This document shows, piece after piece, positions 1 through 7,794 of a DNA stretch of 32,431 nucleotides. A program made the translations under genes and the position numbers. The notes beneath the pieces were generated by a model. The model did not search any database and had not been told where the DNA came from. It was given only the letters and a program-made list of their open reading frames with translations. This stretch comes from an uncultured Eubacteriales bacterium (lineage in GTDB: Bacteria > Bacillota > Clostridia > Monoglobales > Monoglobaceae), in contig UQOT01000014.1 of assembly GCA_900542675.1 (NCBI GenBank), forward strand, positions 1-32,431, in the 5' to 3' direction. The first letter of the stretch is position 1; each line of letters opens with the position of its first letter.

Positions 1-186
1 GTCGATATCACGATGCAGCTTGTTTAGCGTGCGTATCTCCTCGTTATCGGTCAGCATAACGCTGATTTCAACGTCGGTGCGCAGATTGAAAAACTCAAGC
101 GTTTGAGCCGCCGCAGCCTTAATTAAATCACGCAGCTGCTTGTTTACCTTTATTGCTTTTTGTTGATTTAAAATTGAAACTTTCAT
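1..186 (-). CDS. ybeY: Endoribonuclease YbeY, N-terminal part (runs off window)
   Basis: The first 62 codons of a leftward gene are present, starting at an ATG at 186-184; the rest lies beyond the left edge. The visible protein begins MKVSILNQQKAIKVN and contains FNLRTDVEISVMLTDNEEIR, followed by LNKLHRDID. This is the typical YbeY N-terminal pattern: a strand with the LTDNEEI motif, then LN..HR leading towards the metal-binding region. YbeY is a metal-dependent single-strand RNA endonuclease in 16S rRNA maturation and ribosome quality control. The zinc-binding HxxxHxxxxxH motif lies in the missing C-terminus and cannot be checked. It follows phoH by 2 bases, with AGGA inside the phoH tail as a weak ribosome site. 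The phoH-ybeY order is the usual Firmicutes order, which supports the call. Confidence 0.9.
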   Translation of the reverse strand, partial: MKVSILNQQKAIKVNKQLRDLIKAAAAQTLEFFNLRTDVEISVMLTDNEEIRTLNKLHRDID

Positions 187-188
187 AA

Positions 189-1178
189 TTAATTCCTGTT
201 GTTTCTCTTCTGTCTTGCTATGCGTTCGCGCTCCATTGTCTTGCGCTCGTACGCCTTTACTATTTTCTGTACCAGCGGGTGACGCACCACATCGGTCTCC
301 GACAGATACATAAACTCAATCCCCTCGATATTTTTAAGGACTATCTCAGCGTCGCGCAGTCCGGACTGCTTGTCCTTCGGCAAATCAATCTGAGTTATAT
401 CGCCCGTCACGACGATTTTCGACGCAAAGCCCATACGCGTCAAAAACATCTTCATCTGCTCACGCGTGGTATTCTGCGCCTCGTCGAGAATGATAAACGC
501 GTCGTCCAGCGTCCTGCCGCGCATATATGCGAGCGGCGCAACCTCTATCTGCCCGCGCTCAATGTTTTTGTGAAAATTCTCATACCCGAGCATCTCGCCG
601 AGCGCGTCATAGAGCGGTCTTAAATACGGATCAACCTTCTCCTGCATATCTCCGGGGAGGAAGCCGAGGCTTTCGCCCGCCTCTATCGCAGGACGGGTCA
701 AAACGATGCGCTTAACCTCTTTATTCTTAAACGCCCTTACAGCCATTGCAACCGCAAGATAAGTCTTACCCGTTCCGGCGGGGCCGATGCCAAACACAAT
801 AGAGTTATTCTTTATCTTATCCACATACTGCTTCTGACCGAGAGTCTTTGCCTTAAGCGGCGCACCGCTTGAAGTAATGCAGATAACGTCCTTACCGAGC
901 TCGCCGAGCTGTTCCTCATTGCCCGCTTCGACCTGACCCATTACGTATCTGACTTCCTGCTCGCCAATATTATCGCCGTTTGCCGCCATTGTAAGCAGCT
1001 GATTTATCGCAGCGACGGCGAGAGCAACCTTATCCGGCTCGCCGCCTATTTTTATCTCACTGCCGCGGTTGATTACCGCAACGTCAAGCTCTTTTTCTAT
1101 GATTTTCACATTCTCATCATAACTGCCGAACAGGTTTACGACAAGTTCCATACGCTCAACTTCAATGTGTCGTTCCAT
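189..1178 (-). CDS. phoH: PhoH family ATPase (PhoH-like protein)
   Basis: A 329-residue protein with an N-terminal KH-like segment (about residues 10-65) and a P-loop ATPase domain. Walker A GPAGTGKT is at residues 132-139 and Walker B LDEAQN at 231-236. The sensor-like segment VVTGDITQIDLP and the C-terminal LSETDVVRHPLVQKIV stretch are family signatures. Length matches Bacillus PhoH/YqfE-type proteins (about 320). The family is cytoplasmic, binds ATP and is thought to act on RNA, but its exact role is unsettled. The ATG at 1178 has AGGTAAGG about 6 bases upstream; the internal ATG ten codons later has no ribosome site. It sits between yqfD and ybeY, matching the conserved Firmicutes order, and is probably co-transcribed with them. 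Confidence 0.95.
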   Translation of the reverse strand: MERHIEVERMELVVNLFGSYDENVKIIEKELDVAVINRGSEIKIGGEPDKVALAVAAINQLLTMAANGDNIGEQEVRYVMGQVEAGNEEQLGELGKDVICITSSGAPLKAKTLGQKQYVDKIKNNSIVFGIGPAGTGKTYLAVAMAVRAFKNKEVKRIVLTRPAIEAGESLGFLPGDMQEKVDPYLRPLYDALGEMLGYENFHKNIERGQIEVAPLAYMRGRTLDDAFIILDEAQNTTREQMKMFLTRMGFASKIVVTGDITQIDLPKDKQSGLRDAEIVLKNIEGIEFMYLSETDVVRHPLVQKIVKAYERKTMERERIARQKRNNRN

Positions 1179-1277
1179 ATATAACCTTACCTCATACTTT
1201 GCGTGATTTTCTTTAGTAGTTTATCCGAAATTCCAAATTTATTTACCTCTATATCATAATTCAAAATGCAAAATTTG

Positions 1278-2492
1278 TCAAGACTCCTCTGCCTCAATCT
1301 CGGCGTTTATGGGTGTCTCGACTGCAATATTTTCGCTGCAATACCACGTAACGGTCACGCGCACGGTATCGCCCGAGATTATGTTGTGCTCCGTCGTCTT
1401 TGAAATCACCTTTGCACCCTCGGGGATCTTGCCTTCCACCTCGCGTGTCAATTCCTCACCGCCGAGGCTCACCGCCTCCTTTACCGTCCGCGTCCGCTGG
1501 GTCTCGTTGTATCCTACAAAGGTATGCATCGCGCCGCCGACTTCAATATCACGCCCCATAATGCTCGGACGCAGCACGCAATCCTCCTTTCTCTCCTCAA
1601 AGCGTGACGAGTCCACGTGCGCTCTTGAAAACATCTCTATATTTTTGCCGAACAGGTCTATTGAAAAAAACGTCTTTTTATTATCGGTGTACTCGCGCTC
1701 GGTGTATTTTAAGGCATAGTCGCGCTCGGCGCTGTATTCGGTTCTTGCCCACACCTCGCCGTATGCGTGGACCTCGCGGAAGCCGCCGTATACGCTGTCC
1801 ATAATCCCGCTGATAAGCAAATCACCCTCGCGCACACCGTCGCCGCGCCGCACCATCGTCTGACCCTGCTTGACTTCAAGCTCATCTATAACACCGTCCT
1901 TTGCCGCAACAACGTTACACGGCTCGTCGCCCTCGCGCGGAACCTTTGTGTTATCTATGCGCTCGGCAACCTCGATATAAACGCGGCTGCCTCTTATATT
2001 CACGCCGAGCCACGATATATCCTCATCTTTCAGCATCATTTCGTTTCTTACGGTATCGGTCGATATGCTGTCAGACCTGACGCCGACCTTCACGCCCGAA
2101 CCCTCCAGCTCCTCTACAATCCGTTCTGTCGGAATTCTGTCGTTTCCCGTGACTTCAACAGACATAACGTGCGTCGCAGTATAACGCATAATCACTATAA
2201 ACAGTATAACCGCAAAAACCAAAGGCCAGCGGCGGCGGTAACGTTTCAGCGCAAACCCGATACCGCACCGCCGCTTAATTTTTATTTTAACCCCGGTTAT
2301 CCTTGCAGCATCGCGCAGCTTTAAAAAATCACCTGTCGTAATCTTTGCGGTGATTACTCCTCCGTCATATTTAACGTCCCAAACCGCCAAACCGCGGTGA
2401 ACGCAAATATTGATAAACCGCTCGGTGAACCGTCCGCTGACAGTTATAACGAGGTAGCCCTTTATATAGTTCAGTATTCGTATGAAAAGCAT
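1278..2492 (-). CDS. yqfD: Sporulation protein YqfD
   Basis: A 404-residue protein of the YqfD family. The N-terminal 75 residues form a small domain (INICVHRGLAVWDV). A basic stretch and one transmembrane segment follow at about 88-110 (WPLVFAVILFIVIMRYTA), then a large extracytoplasmic region that includes an EVTGNDRIPTERIVEEL-like POTRA-type segment. Family knowledge: in Bacillus this gene is in the mother-cell SigmaE regulon and is needed for efficient sporulation, with unknown biochemistry. It overlaps the end of yqfC by 22 bases, which indicates translational coupling and an operon. Length and topology are normal for the family. The leftward order yqfC-yqfD-phoH-ybeY matches other spore-formers. 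Confidence 0.93.
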   Translation of the reverse strand: MLFIRILNYIKGYLVITVSGRFTERFINICVHRGLAVWDVKYDGGVITAKITTGDFLKLRDAARITGVKIKIKRRCGIGFALKRYRRRWPLVFAVILFIVIMRYTATHVMSVEVTGNDRIPTERIVEELEGSGVKVGVRSDSISTDTVRNEMMLKDEDISWLGVNIRGSRVYIEVAERIDNTKVPREGDEPCNVVAAKDGVIDELEVKQGQTMVRRGDGVREGDLLISGIMDSVYGGFREVHAYGEVWARTEYSAERDYALKYTEREYTDNKKTFFSIDLFGKNIEMFSRAHVDSSRFEERKEDCVLRPSIMGRDIEVGGAMHTFVGYNETQRTRTVKEAVSLGGEELTREVEGKIPEGAKVISKTTEHNIISGDTVRVTVTWYCSENIAVETPINAEIEAEES

Positions 2493-2788
2493 TTAATCCT
2501 CCCCGTTATGTACAAAAATTCACGCGTCATTGTCTTAATCTCAAGCTTTCTGCCGTCTATTCTGACGACAAGCGCCTTGCACTTTATACGCAGAACATTA
2601 TCGCTGTACTCAAGAATACCGACATAGTTTTCAATCGTCATTTCACGGTCGCCAATCATAGAGATAAGCGGCACACCGAGGATTTTATCCTTAGATATAT
2701 CAACGGTATCCGCGAACTTTTCACGCAGAGTAGAATTGTCATCGCGCTCTAAAGCACGTTTCTGCCTGCTGCCTCTTCCTCCGTTCAT
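2471..2788 (-). CDS. yqfC: Sporulation protein YqfC
   Basis: A 105-residue protein of the YqfC family. After a basic N-terminus it shows the characteristic GVPLISMIGDREMTIENY segment, followed by GILEYSDNVLRIKC and then a short beta-rich region (EIKTMTREFLYITGRI). YqfC proteins are small (about 90-105 residues), conserved in endospore formers and part of the SigmaE regulon in Bacillus. Together with YqfD they contribute to sporulation by an unknown mechanism. There is no signal peptide or membrane segment. The ATG at 2788 is preceded by a GAGAGGATGATACG-type region giving a plausible AGAGGAT ribosome site. It is the first gene of the leftward group, and its end overlaps the start of yqfD. Confidence 0.92.
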   Translation of the reverse strand: MNGGRGSRQKRALERDDNSTLREKFADTVDISKDKILGVPLISMIGDREMTIENYVGILEYSDNVLRIKCKALVVRIDGRKLEIKTMTREFLYITGRIKCFSYEY

Positions 2789-3164
2789 CGTATCATCCTC
2801 TCATATTCATTCATACAATTATATGCGCCGATGAGAAAATAATACCGCGTAGTATTCTCAGAACCATTTCTTTTGTCCTTGTCAAAAGAAACGGGTGTGC
2901 GCATTCATATGAAAGGCATTGCATAACGAGGCGTACAACTGTTAATGCCTGCCGTCGCACACTTCGTGTCCGGCCACGTCCGAGACCTCCAAAGAAAAAC
3001 GCTTAGCTCGAGTCCGGCCCAGGAGCAAACCGATTGTATGGCGTCATTTCCATTGGCAAAATAGAGTGAAGATATAAAAAGAAAGGCGCCCCGACGGGCG
3101 TGGCCGCACACGCAGTGTGTGCGGCCACAGCCAGCTCCCCGTAGAGGCGCCTTAAATATATGTA
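2789..3164. repeat. Gene-free, palindrome-rich intergenic spacer
   Basis: This 376-base stretch has no credible gene; the one long reading frame (2905-3111, minus) has no ribosome site or family signature. It is packed with inverted repeats. TTTCTTTTG at 2867-2875 pairs with CAAAAGAAA at 2883-2891. GGCATT at 2914-2919 can pair with AATGCC about 23 bases later. A degenerate GCACAC-TTC-GTGT hairpin lies near 2956. A large nested hairpin occupies 3083-3153. The GCACAC...GTGT motif near 2956 resembles the inner stem of the 3083-3153 hairpin, suggesting related or decayed repeat copies. It may be a miniature non-autonomous repeat element, but no target-site duplication was recognised. Confidence 0.5.
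3083..3153 (-). terminator. Large nested hairpin / terminator after the GNAT gene
   Basis: Outer arms AAGGCGCC (3083-3090) and GGCGCCTT (3146-3153) enclose ACGGG/CCCGT arms and a perfect 12-bp inner stem, GTGGCCGCACAC (3100-3111) with GTGTGCGGCCAC (3117-3128), loop GCAGT. On the minus strand the structure is followed by TTTCTTTTTAT, as expected for an intrinsic terminator just downstream of the leftward GNAT gene, which ends at 3165. It is much longer than a normal terminator. Its outer core AAGGCGCCCCG recurs at 5644 and 25981, so it may be a repeat element that also terminates. Confidence 0.65.
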
Positions 3165-3686
3165 TTATCTCAGTGCAATAACGTGCGGTATTATATCGGC
3201 GCGGGTTCCGTCGGGCAGGCGAAAACCGTCTTCGATTTTGCCGAGCTGCTTAAAGCCTAATTTATTATATAGTTTTAAAGCGGCAAGGTTCGTTGCGACC
3301 ACCGCGTTAAATTGCAGTATTTCAAAGCCCGCGTCCTTTGCGCGTTTTAAGCAGTCGCGTACAAGCGCTTCACCAACGCCTCTGCCGCGGCATTTAGACA
3401 TAACGGCATAGCTCGCGTTGCATATGTGACCGCAGCGGCCGACGTTGTTCGGGTGAAGTATGTACATTCCCGCTATTTCTCCGTCCAAAACCGCAGTGCC
3501 GCACAAGGTCTGAGCGCCGAAAAACTCCGCCGCCTCTGCCGCGCTCAGCTCGTTTTCCTGCGGGAATGCAACTCCGCTGCGAACGACTTCATTCCATATT
3601 TCAGCCATTTTTTCAATATCTTCGGGTATATATTCTCTTACCGAAATGTCCGTACTAATTTTCTTCACGCACCTTTTCTTCAACAT
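3165..3686 (-). CDS. GNAT family N-acetyltransferase
   Basis: A GNAT-fold acyltransferase of about 170 residues. The N-terminal ISVREYIPEDIEKMAEIWNEVV is the typical first strand and helix. The acetyl-CoA pyrophosphate-binding motif is VMSKCRGRGVGEALVRDCL (R-G-R-G-V-G). The C-terminal N-x-x-A-L-K-L-Y-N-K-L-G-F motif is classic. The substrate cannot be read from sequence. The reading frame is open further upstream. ATG at 3686 is chosen, but GTG at 3668 (AAGG close upstream) is nearly as good, and both overlap the end of the DUF624 gene. The overlap and shared strand indicate co-transcription from the promoter at 4608-4636. Transcription probably ends at the hairpin 3083-3153. Confidence 0.88.
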   Translation of the reverse strand: MLKKRCVKKISTDISVREYIPEDIEKMAEIWNEVVRSGVAFPQENELSAAEAAEFFGAQTLCGTAVLDGEIAGMYILHPNNVGRCGHICNASYAVMSKCRGRGVGEALVRDCLKRAKDAGFEILQFNAVVATNLAALKLYNKLGFKQLGKIEDGFRLPDGTRADIIPHVIALR

Positions 3687-4575
3687 AAGCGTTCTCATCA
3701 ATATGCTTTGCAATCTGGCACTCGGCGTTGTAGCTCACTATAAAGCCGCAGAACGCGAGCAAAAGAAGTATTACCGCGAGTAAATATATACATATAAACG
3801 TCATTGAGCCCGACATCACAAACAGCCACAGATACACCGCACCGAACGTAAGCAGCGCAAGCAAAATCAGCACAAGCACGCTGAACGGCAGACTTACCAT
3901 AGAAAACAGCGCCGCGTTTTTGTAAAGCTTGCCTAAGCTTAGCTTATAGCGCACCATAAGCGGATAAATAAACAGATGCACCATTGCGTAGAACAGAAAC
4001 ATACAGTACATCGGATACTTTAAAAACCGCATAAAACTCTCCTGTGAGCCGTAAAATATAATCGCATAGAAGAACACAAACATCATAATAACATCGACTA
4101 TGAACACGATAATCGACTGCTTAAAGTTATCCTTGACTGCGTCCCAAAAGTCGCTGAGTATAAAGGCATTCTCCTCGCGAGCGTAGTTGCGCATAATATA
4201 GTGCATTCCCGCGGTGGCAGGACCTGCACCCCAAAATACCGTGAATACTATTGCCGCAAATATCCGTATGCCGTTGTCAACAAGAATATAAATCATCGAG
4301 TAATCGGGATTGCTCAAATCCGGCGCAGAGAGACCGACAATTGACGCAACCTGATTTGCATAGGTCGTAAGCACCGCGTTCGATATCGCACCTGCGAGAA
4401 AGTACACGATTGCAAAAGTCGGTATAAGCGCTAAAACATACAAAAGATTTACCTGAATGAACTTCCAGAACTTTCTGAGGAAAATCTCGAAAAACAGCGT
4501 TGCGCCTTCACTTTTCGGTGCAAGCTCATCAACGCCCTTGCCGGGCTTGTTATAGTTCCGCATAAAAATTCCCAT
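3655..4575 (-). CDS. DUF624 (YesL-like) integral membrane protein
   Basis: A 306-residue membrane protein. After a charged N-terminus it shows LRKFWKFIQVNLLYVLALIP, the hallmark start of DUF624/YesL proteins. About five or six hydrophobic segments follow (around residues 38-65, 105-125, 155-175, 185-210, 225-255, 260-285). The segment ARE-ENAFILSDFWDAVKDNFKQS is also typical: the family has a conserved F-x-x-x-x-K-x-N-F-K-x-S cytoplasmic loop. YesL of Bacillus lies in a rhamnogalacturonan cluster and DUF624 genes often neighbour carbohydrate transporters, but no function is established. At about 300 residues this is longer than YesL (about 210). ATG at 4575 has GGAGATG about 5 bases upstream. 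It shares an operon with the GNAT gene. Confidence 0.82.
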   Translation of the reverse strand: MGIFMRNYNKPGKGVDELAPKSEGATLFFEIFLRKFWKFIQVNLLYVLALIPTFAIVYFLAGAISNAVLTTYANQVASIVGLSAPDLSNPDYSMIYILVDNGIRIFAAIVFTVFWGAGPATAGMHYIMRNYAREENAFILSDFWDAVKDNFKQSIIVFIVDVIMMFVFFYAIIFYGSQESFMRFLKYPMYCMFLFYAMVHLFIYPLMVRYKLSLGKLYKNAALFSMVSLPFSVLVLILLALLTFGAVYLWLFVMSGSMTFICIYLLAVILLLLAFCGFIVSYNAECQIAKHIDENAYVEEKVREEN

Positions 4576-4607
4576 ACTACATCTCCGTTCAAATATTTAT
4601 TGATTTA

Positions 4608-4636
4608 ATTATAGCTTACGGCGGCAGTTTTGTCAA
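4608..4636 (-). promoter_or_regulatory. SigA-type promoter for DUF624-GNAT operon
   Basis: On the minus strand a perfect TTGACA (4631-4636) and a perfect TATAAT (4608-4613) are separated by 17 bases. They lie about 33 bases upstream of the DUF624 start at 4575, giving a short leader. All twelve consensus bases match, so constitutive vegetative expression is likely. Confidence 0.85.
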
Positions 4637-4705
4637 TTGTGCTTTACAAAAGCTCGTATATTTAACGCTTTAAATCAATATACTATACCGAAAGGGTGAG
4701 ATAAA

Positions 4706-5599
4706 ATGATTGTAGTGCGCCTTAAGACGCTTATTATATGGACGGTAATTATTATGCTCATAATCTGCACAGCCGTGACATACGCGGTTTTTCATTCGAA
4801 TACCGAGCCTGCGGCCGCTGTAGACGGTGATATGTCAATTGAGCTTCCGATACTTATGTACCACTCACTGACCGATAAAGCGGCAAAAGTCAACACCTAT
4901 ACCGTATCGAAAGACGCTTTCGAGGCGGATTTAAAGTATTTAAAAGAACACGGCTACACCGCCGTTTTTCTGAATGAGGTAATAGACTATGTCGACGGCA
5001 ATGGCGACCTGCCCGAAAAGCCGATTGTAATAACGTTTGACGACGGCTTCAGGAATAACCTGACCATAGCTCTTCCGCTGCTTGAAAAGTACGATATGAA
5101 GGCAGTAATTTCGATTGTCGGAAGCTACAGCGAAAAGTTTTCGGCTCTCGACGATAAAAACCCGGACTACGCATACCTCGACTGGAACGATATCAATGAA
5201 TTAAACGAAAGCGGACGAGTAGAAATTGACAGTCATACCTACAATATGCATATGCTGCCGGGAGATAAGGGAAACGACTTAAACCGCAAGGGCGCGGCGC
5301 AGATTAAAGGCGAGGACTCAGCCACCTACAAATCCCGTCTGAGCGAGGACCTCAACAAAAACCAAACTCTGCTGAGTGATAACTGCGGCATAACGCCGAT
5401 TGTGTTCACCTATCCCTACGGCGAAATGAGCAAAACGTCCGAAGCCGTAATAAAAGAACTCGGCTTTCGCGCGTCGCTGTCGTGCCTTGAAAAAACGAAC
5501 TATATAACACGCGGCAACCCCGACTGCCTATACTGCCTGTGCCGCCGCCTGAGAAGCAACAAAAAAAGCGCCGAAGCGATATTGGCGAATAAGAATTAG
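4706..5599 (+). CDS. Membrane-anchored polysaccharide deacetylase (NodB/CE4-like)
   Basis: A 297-residue protein with one N-terminal transmembrane or uncleaved signal segment (residues 8-30) and an extracytoplasmic deacetylase domain. Visible motifs are LPILMYHSL (48-55), the catalytic and metal-binding TFDDGF (110-115), SHTYNMH (176-182, the second metal-binding motif H-x-x-x-x-x-H), and FTYPYGE. CE4 enzymes remove N- or O-acetyl groups from peptidoglycan, chitin-like or xylan substrates using a metal ion; the substrate here cannot be told. The subgroup with MYHSL next to a transmembrane helix is common in Firmicutes envelope enzymes. The last 25 residues, after ASLSCLEKTN, contain CLYCLCRR and are unusually cysteine-rich. 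ATG at 4706 has AAAGGGTGAG about 5 bases upstream. It is monocistronic. Confidence 0.9.
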   Translation: MIVVRLKTLIIWTVIIMLIICTAVTYAVFHSNTEPAAAVDGDMSIELPILMYHSLTDKAAKVNTYTVSKDAFEADLKYLKEHGYTAVFLNEVIDYVDGNGDLPEKPIVITFDDGFRNNLTIALPLLEKYDMKAVISIVGSYSEKFSALDDKNPDYAYLDWNDINELNESGRVEIDSHTYNMHMLPGDKGNDLNRKGAAQIKGEDSATYKSRLSEDLNKNQTLLSDNCGITPIVFTYPYGEMSKTSEAVIKELGFRASLSCLEKTNYITRGNPDCLYCLCRRLRSNKKSAEAILANKN

Positions 5600-5643
5600 G
5601 AAATACTCAATTTTGCTCCGCGCATAATTTCCGCCGCAAAGAC

Positions 5644-5666
5644 AAGGCTCCCCGCCCGGGCGCCTT
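5644..5666. repeat. Short palindrome, copy of the AAGGCGCCCCG family
   Basis: AAGGCTCC (5644-5651) faces GGCGCCTT (5659-5666) across a CCGCCCG loop, with one mismatch. It lies between the convergent deacetylase and prmC genes. Neither strand has a clear T-run after it, so it is a weak terminator at best. The core resembles the sequences at 3083 and 25981. Confidence 0.45.
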
Positions 5667-5713
5667 TCATAGTGCAAACAGTGCATATTATACCAAAATA
5701 TACCCTTTTTACC

Positions 5714-6562
5714 CTAACTTCTAAATCCCGTTACAACACGGTCTATGCCTGAAAGGTCGGGCAGGATTTCAATATTTATATATCCGCTTTTGTGCATCAG
5801 GTCGGCTACGTCGTCTGCTTGGTCGTATCCGACTTCAAATGCAAGTATTCCGCCTTTTTTTGGCTGTGCATTTTTGATTATGGCGCGGTAGAACATAAGC
5901 CCGTCATCGCCGCCGTCAAGCGCGATAATCGGCTCAAATTCTATGACCTCGGTCTGAAGCTCTAAGAGATCGTCCGTCCTTATATAAGGCGGATTTGAAA
6001 CAATACAGTCGGGCACAAACCCTATATCGGGCAGTCTTTTAAGTATGTCGCCTTCAATAAAACTCATCTGCTTTGTAACACGGTGCTTTTCGGCATTGCT
6101 CTCCGAGAGCCTTAAAGCCGCAGCTGATACGTCAAGCTCACACACCGACGCGCCGATGATATACTTTGCAAGGCTTATGCCTATGCAACCGCTGCCGCAG
6201 CCTATATCCAAAATTTTCGGCGGCGCAGGCACCGACTTATACTTTTCAATTACTGCCTCTACAAGCGTCTCGGTGTCGGCGCGCGGAATAAGCACATTCT
6301 TATTTACCTCAAACTCAAGCGACATAAACTCGCATTTGCCTATTATATACTGCACCGGCATACCGCTCCTGCGGCGGTTTAAATACGCGTTAACCTCAAC
6401 GGCAATCGCGTCGGGAACATTCATATCCGACGTGATAAGCGTACTCTTGTCTATGCCGAGCACGTGCATAATAATTAAATCCGCGTCTGCCTCGGGCGAG
6501 TCTATGCCCGGGTCTTCACGCAGCCTTTCGTGCGCAGTACGGCGCAGCTTTTTTAAATCCAT
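5714..6562 (-). CDS. prmC: Release-factor glutamine methyltransferase PrmC
   Basis: A 282-residue class I SAM-dependent methyltransferase that methylates the glutamine of the GGQ motif in release factors RF1 and RF2. An N-terminal helical domain (about 1-75) contains GMPVQYIIGKCEFM, which is conserved in PrmC. The SAM-binding motif DIGCGSGCIG is at 119-128, and the catalytic NPPY at 190-193. Length equals the family norm. The start at 6562 (MDLKKLRRTAHERLRED) fits family alignments, but the ribosome site (AAGGGAT) is about 12 bases away, so translation may be modest. It follows yqhQ on the same strand, a common Clostridia arrangement, but with a 159-base gap. The usual partner prfA is not visible in this window. 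Confidence 0.95.
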   Translation of the reverse strand: MDLKKLRRTAHERLREDPGIDSPEADADLIIMHVLGIDKSTLITSDMNVPDAIAVEVNAYLNRRRSGMPVQYIIGKCEFMSLEFEVNKNVLIPRADTETLVEAVIEKYKSVPAPPKILDIGCGSGCIGISLAKYIIGASVCELDVSAAALRLSESNAEKHRVTKQMSFIEGDILKRLPDIGFVPDCIVSNPPYIRTDDLLELQTEVIEFEPIIALDGGDDGLMFYRAIIKNAQPKKGGILAFEVGYDQADDVADLMHKSGYINIEILPDLSGIDRVVTGFRS

Positions 6563-6671
6563 ATACCATAAATCCCTTCGTCACAGCGTGTCGAAAAAGT
6601 TTAACTTTAAAAAACAATAGCATAAACGTGTATAGAAACATTGATTTGCCTTAAAAAGCTTACTTACGTGC

Positions 6672-6697
6672 GCGGCGAAAATGTTTCGCCGTGTTTT
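6672..6697 (+). terminator. Terminator-like hairpin with no plus-strand gene before it
   Basis: GGCGAAA (6674-6680) pairs with TTTCGCC (6684-6690), followed by GTGTTTTTC on the plus strand. The shape and T-run point rightward, yet both neighbouring genes are leftward. It lies just beyond the yqhQ stop. It may simply be a hairpin protecting the yqhQ 3' end, or the end of an unseen plus-strand transcript. Otherwise the 6563-6721 gap holds nothing recognisable. Confidence 0.4.
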
Positions 6698-6721
6698 TCT
6701 GCGTATTCTCTATTCTCTGCG

Positions 6722-7762
6722 TTACCATTTATCGGAATTTTTATCTTCTGGGATAACGGCTTTGAGCGATGCTATTGCGACCTCGATCTGGTCATCCTCA
6801 GGCTCGTTTGTCGTTATATGCTGGAACCACATTCCCGGAGCGCTTATTGCGCGTGTGAACATATTATCGTGGCGACCCGCAAACTTAATAATCTCATACG
6901 AAATACCCGCAACAATCGGAAGCAGGATAAGTCTCAGAATAAGACGCCAAACAGCCCACGGCATTACCGCAAAAATTCCGCCGATATACGGAATGTGCGT
7001 GAAAGCCTCCTGCTGCCACGGTATAATCGAAAATACCAATATACTTATAACCATAACAATCAAAAGAAAGCTCGTGCCGCAGCGCGGGTGAAGCCTTGAC
7101 TGCACACGCACGTTTTCGACCGTCAGCGGCAAGCCCTTTTCATAGCAGAATATCGACTTATGTTCCGCGCCGTGATACATAAACACACGCTTTATATCCT
7201 TCATCTGAGACACCAGAGATAAGTACACAATAAAAATCGCAATTCTGACTATGCCCTCAATGAGAGTGAGCAGAGTATTACCCGTAACGTGAAGAAAGTC
7301 GGTTAAAAATCCCGCAACAAGCGTTGGCAGCAAAATAAATAATCCGACCGACATAATAAGCGACAGAACCACCGAGCAATAAATAATCACATTCATTGCC
7401 TTTTCGGAATCAAGCTTCTCTTCAAGCCACTTTTCAAATCTGCCCGGCTCTTGCTCTATCTCGTTGCCGTCCTCGTCAACATCAAAAAACTTTGCCGAAA
7501 ACATCAGTGATTTAACACCGATAATCATCGAGTCAAAGAAGCTCACGCAGCCGCGGATAATCGGCAGTTTAACAAACCTGCTCTTTCTGCCCTTGCCGAG
7601 CTCCTGCTCGTCAACTATAATATCTCCGTCGGGCTTTCTGACAGCGACTGCGATTTTCTCGGGGCCGCGCATCATTACGCCCTCGATAACAGCCTGTCCG
7701 CCGATTGACGTCTTTTTAATCACGCACGCCTCAGCCGCGGAATTTTTTATTTCGTCACTCAC
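6722..7762 (-). CDS. yqhQ: DUF1385 membrane protein (YqhQ family)
   Basis: A 346-residue protein of the DUF1385/YqhQ family. The N-terminal IGGQAVIEGVMMRGPE motif (about residues 21-36) is diagnostic. Several hydrophobic helices follow (about 125-150, 165-180, 230-250 and 255-300), with the conserved YHGAEHKSIFCYEKG (about 195-209) and RLHPRCGTSFLL (about 220-231) motifs between them. Family knowledge: a conserved Firmicutes inner-membrane protein whose function is not firmly settled. The start is a GTG at 7762 (GTG AGT GAC), supported by AGAAGGTG about 6 bases upstream. It lies 32 bases after ybaB and upstream of prmC, so it is part of the leftward housekeeping run. Confidence 0.93.
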   Translation of the reverse strand: MSDEIKNSAAEACVIKKTSIGGQAVIEGVMMRGPEKIAVAVRKPDGDIIVDEQELGKGRKSRFVKLPIIRGCVSFFDSMIIGVKSLMFSAKFFDVDEDGNEIEQEPGRFEKWLEEKLDSEKAMNVIIYCSVVLSLIMSVGLFILLPTLVAGFLTDFLHVTGNTLLTLIEGIVRIAIFIVYLSLVSQMKDIKRVFMYHGAEHKSIFCYEKGLPLTVENVRVQSRLHPRCGTSFLLIVMVISILVFSIIPWQQEAFTHIPYIGGIFAVMPWAVWRLILRLILLPIVAGISYEIIKFAGRHDNMFTRAISAPGMWFQHITTNEPEDDQIEVAIASLKAVIPEDKNSDKW

Positions 7763-7794
7763 TAAAACACCTTCTTAAAAATTATTAAACGCTC

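Noticed and set aside
2905..3111. 68-codon minus-strand reading frame in the palindromic spacer
   Set aside because: No ribosome site, no family signature, and its sequence is explained by inverted repeats.
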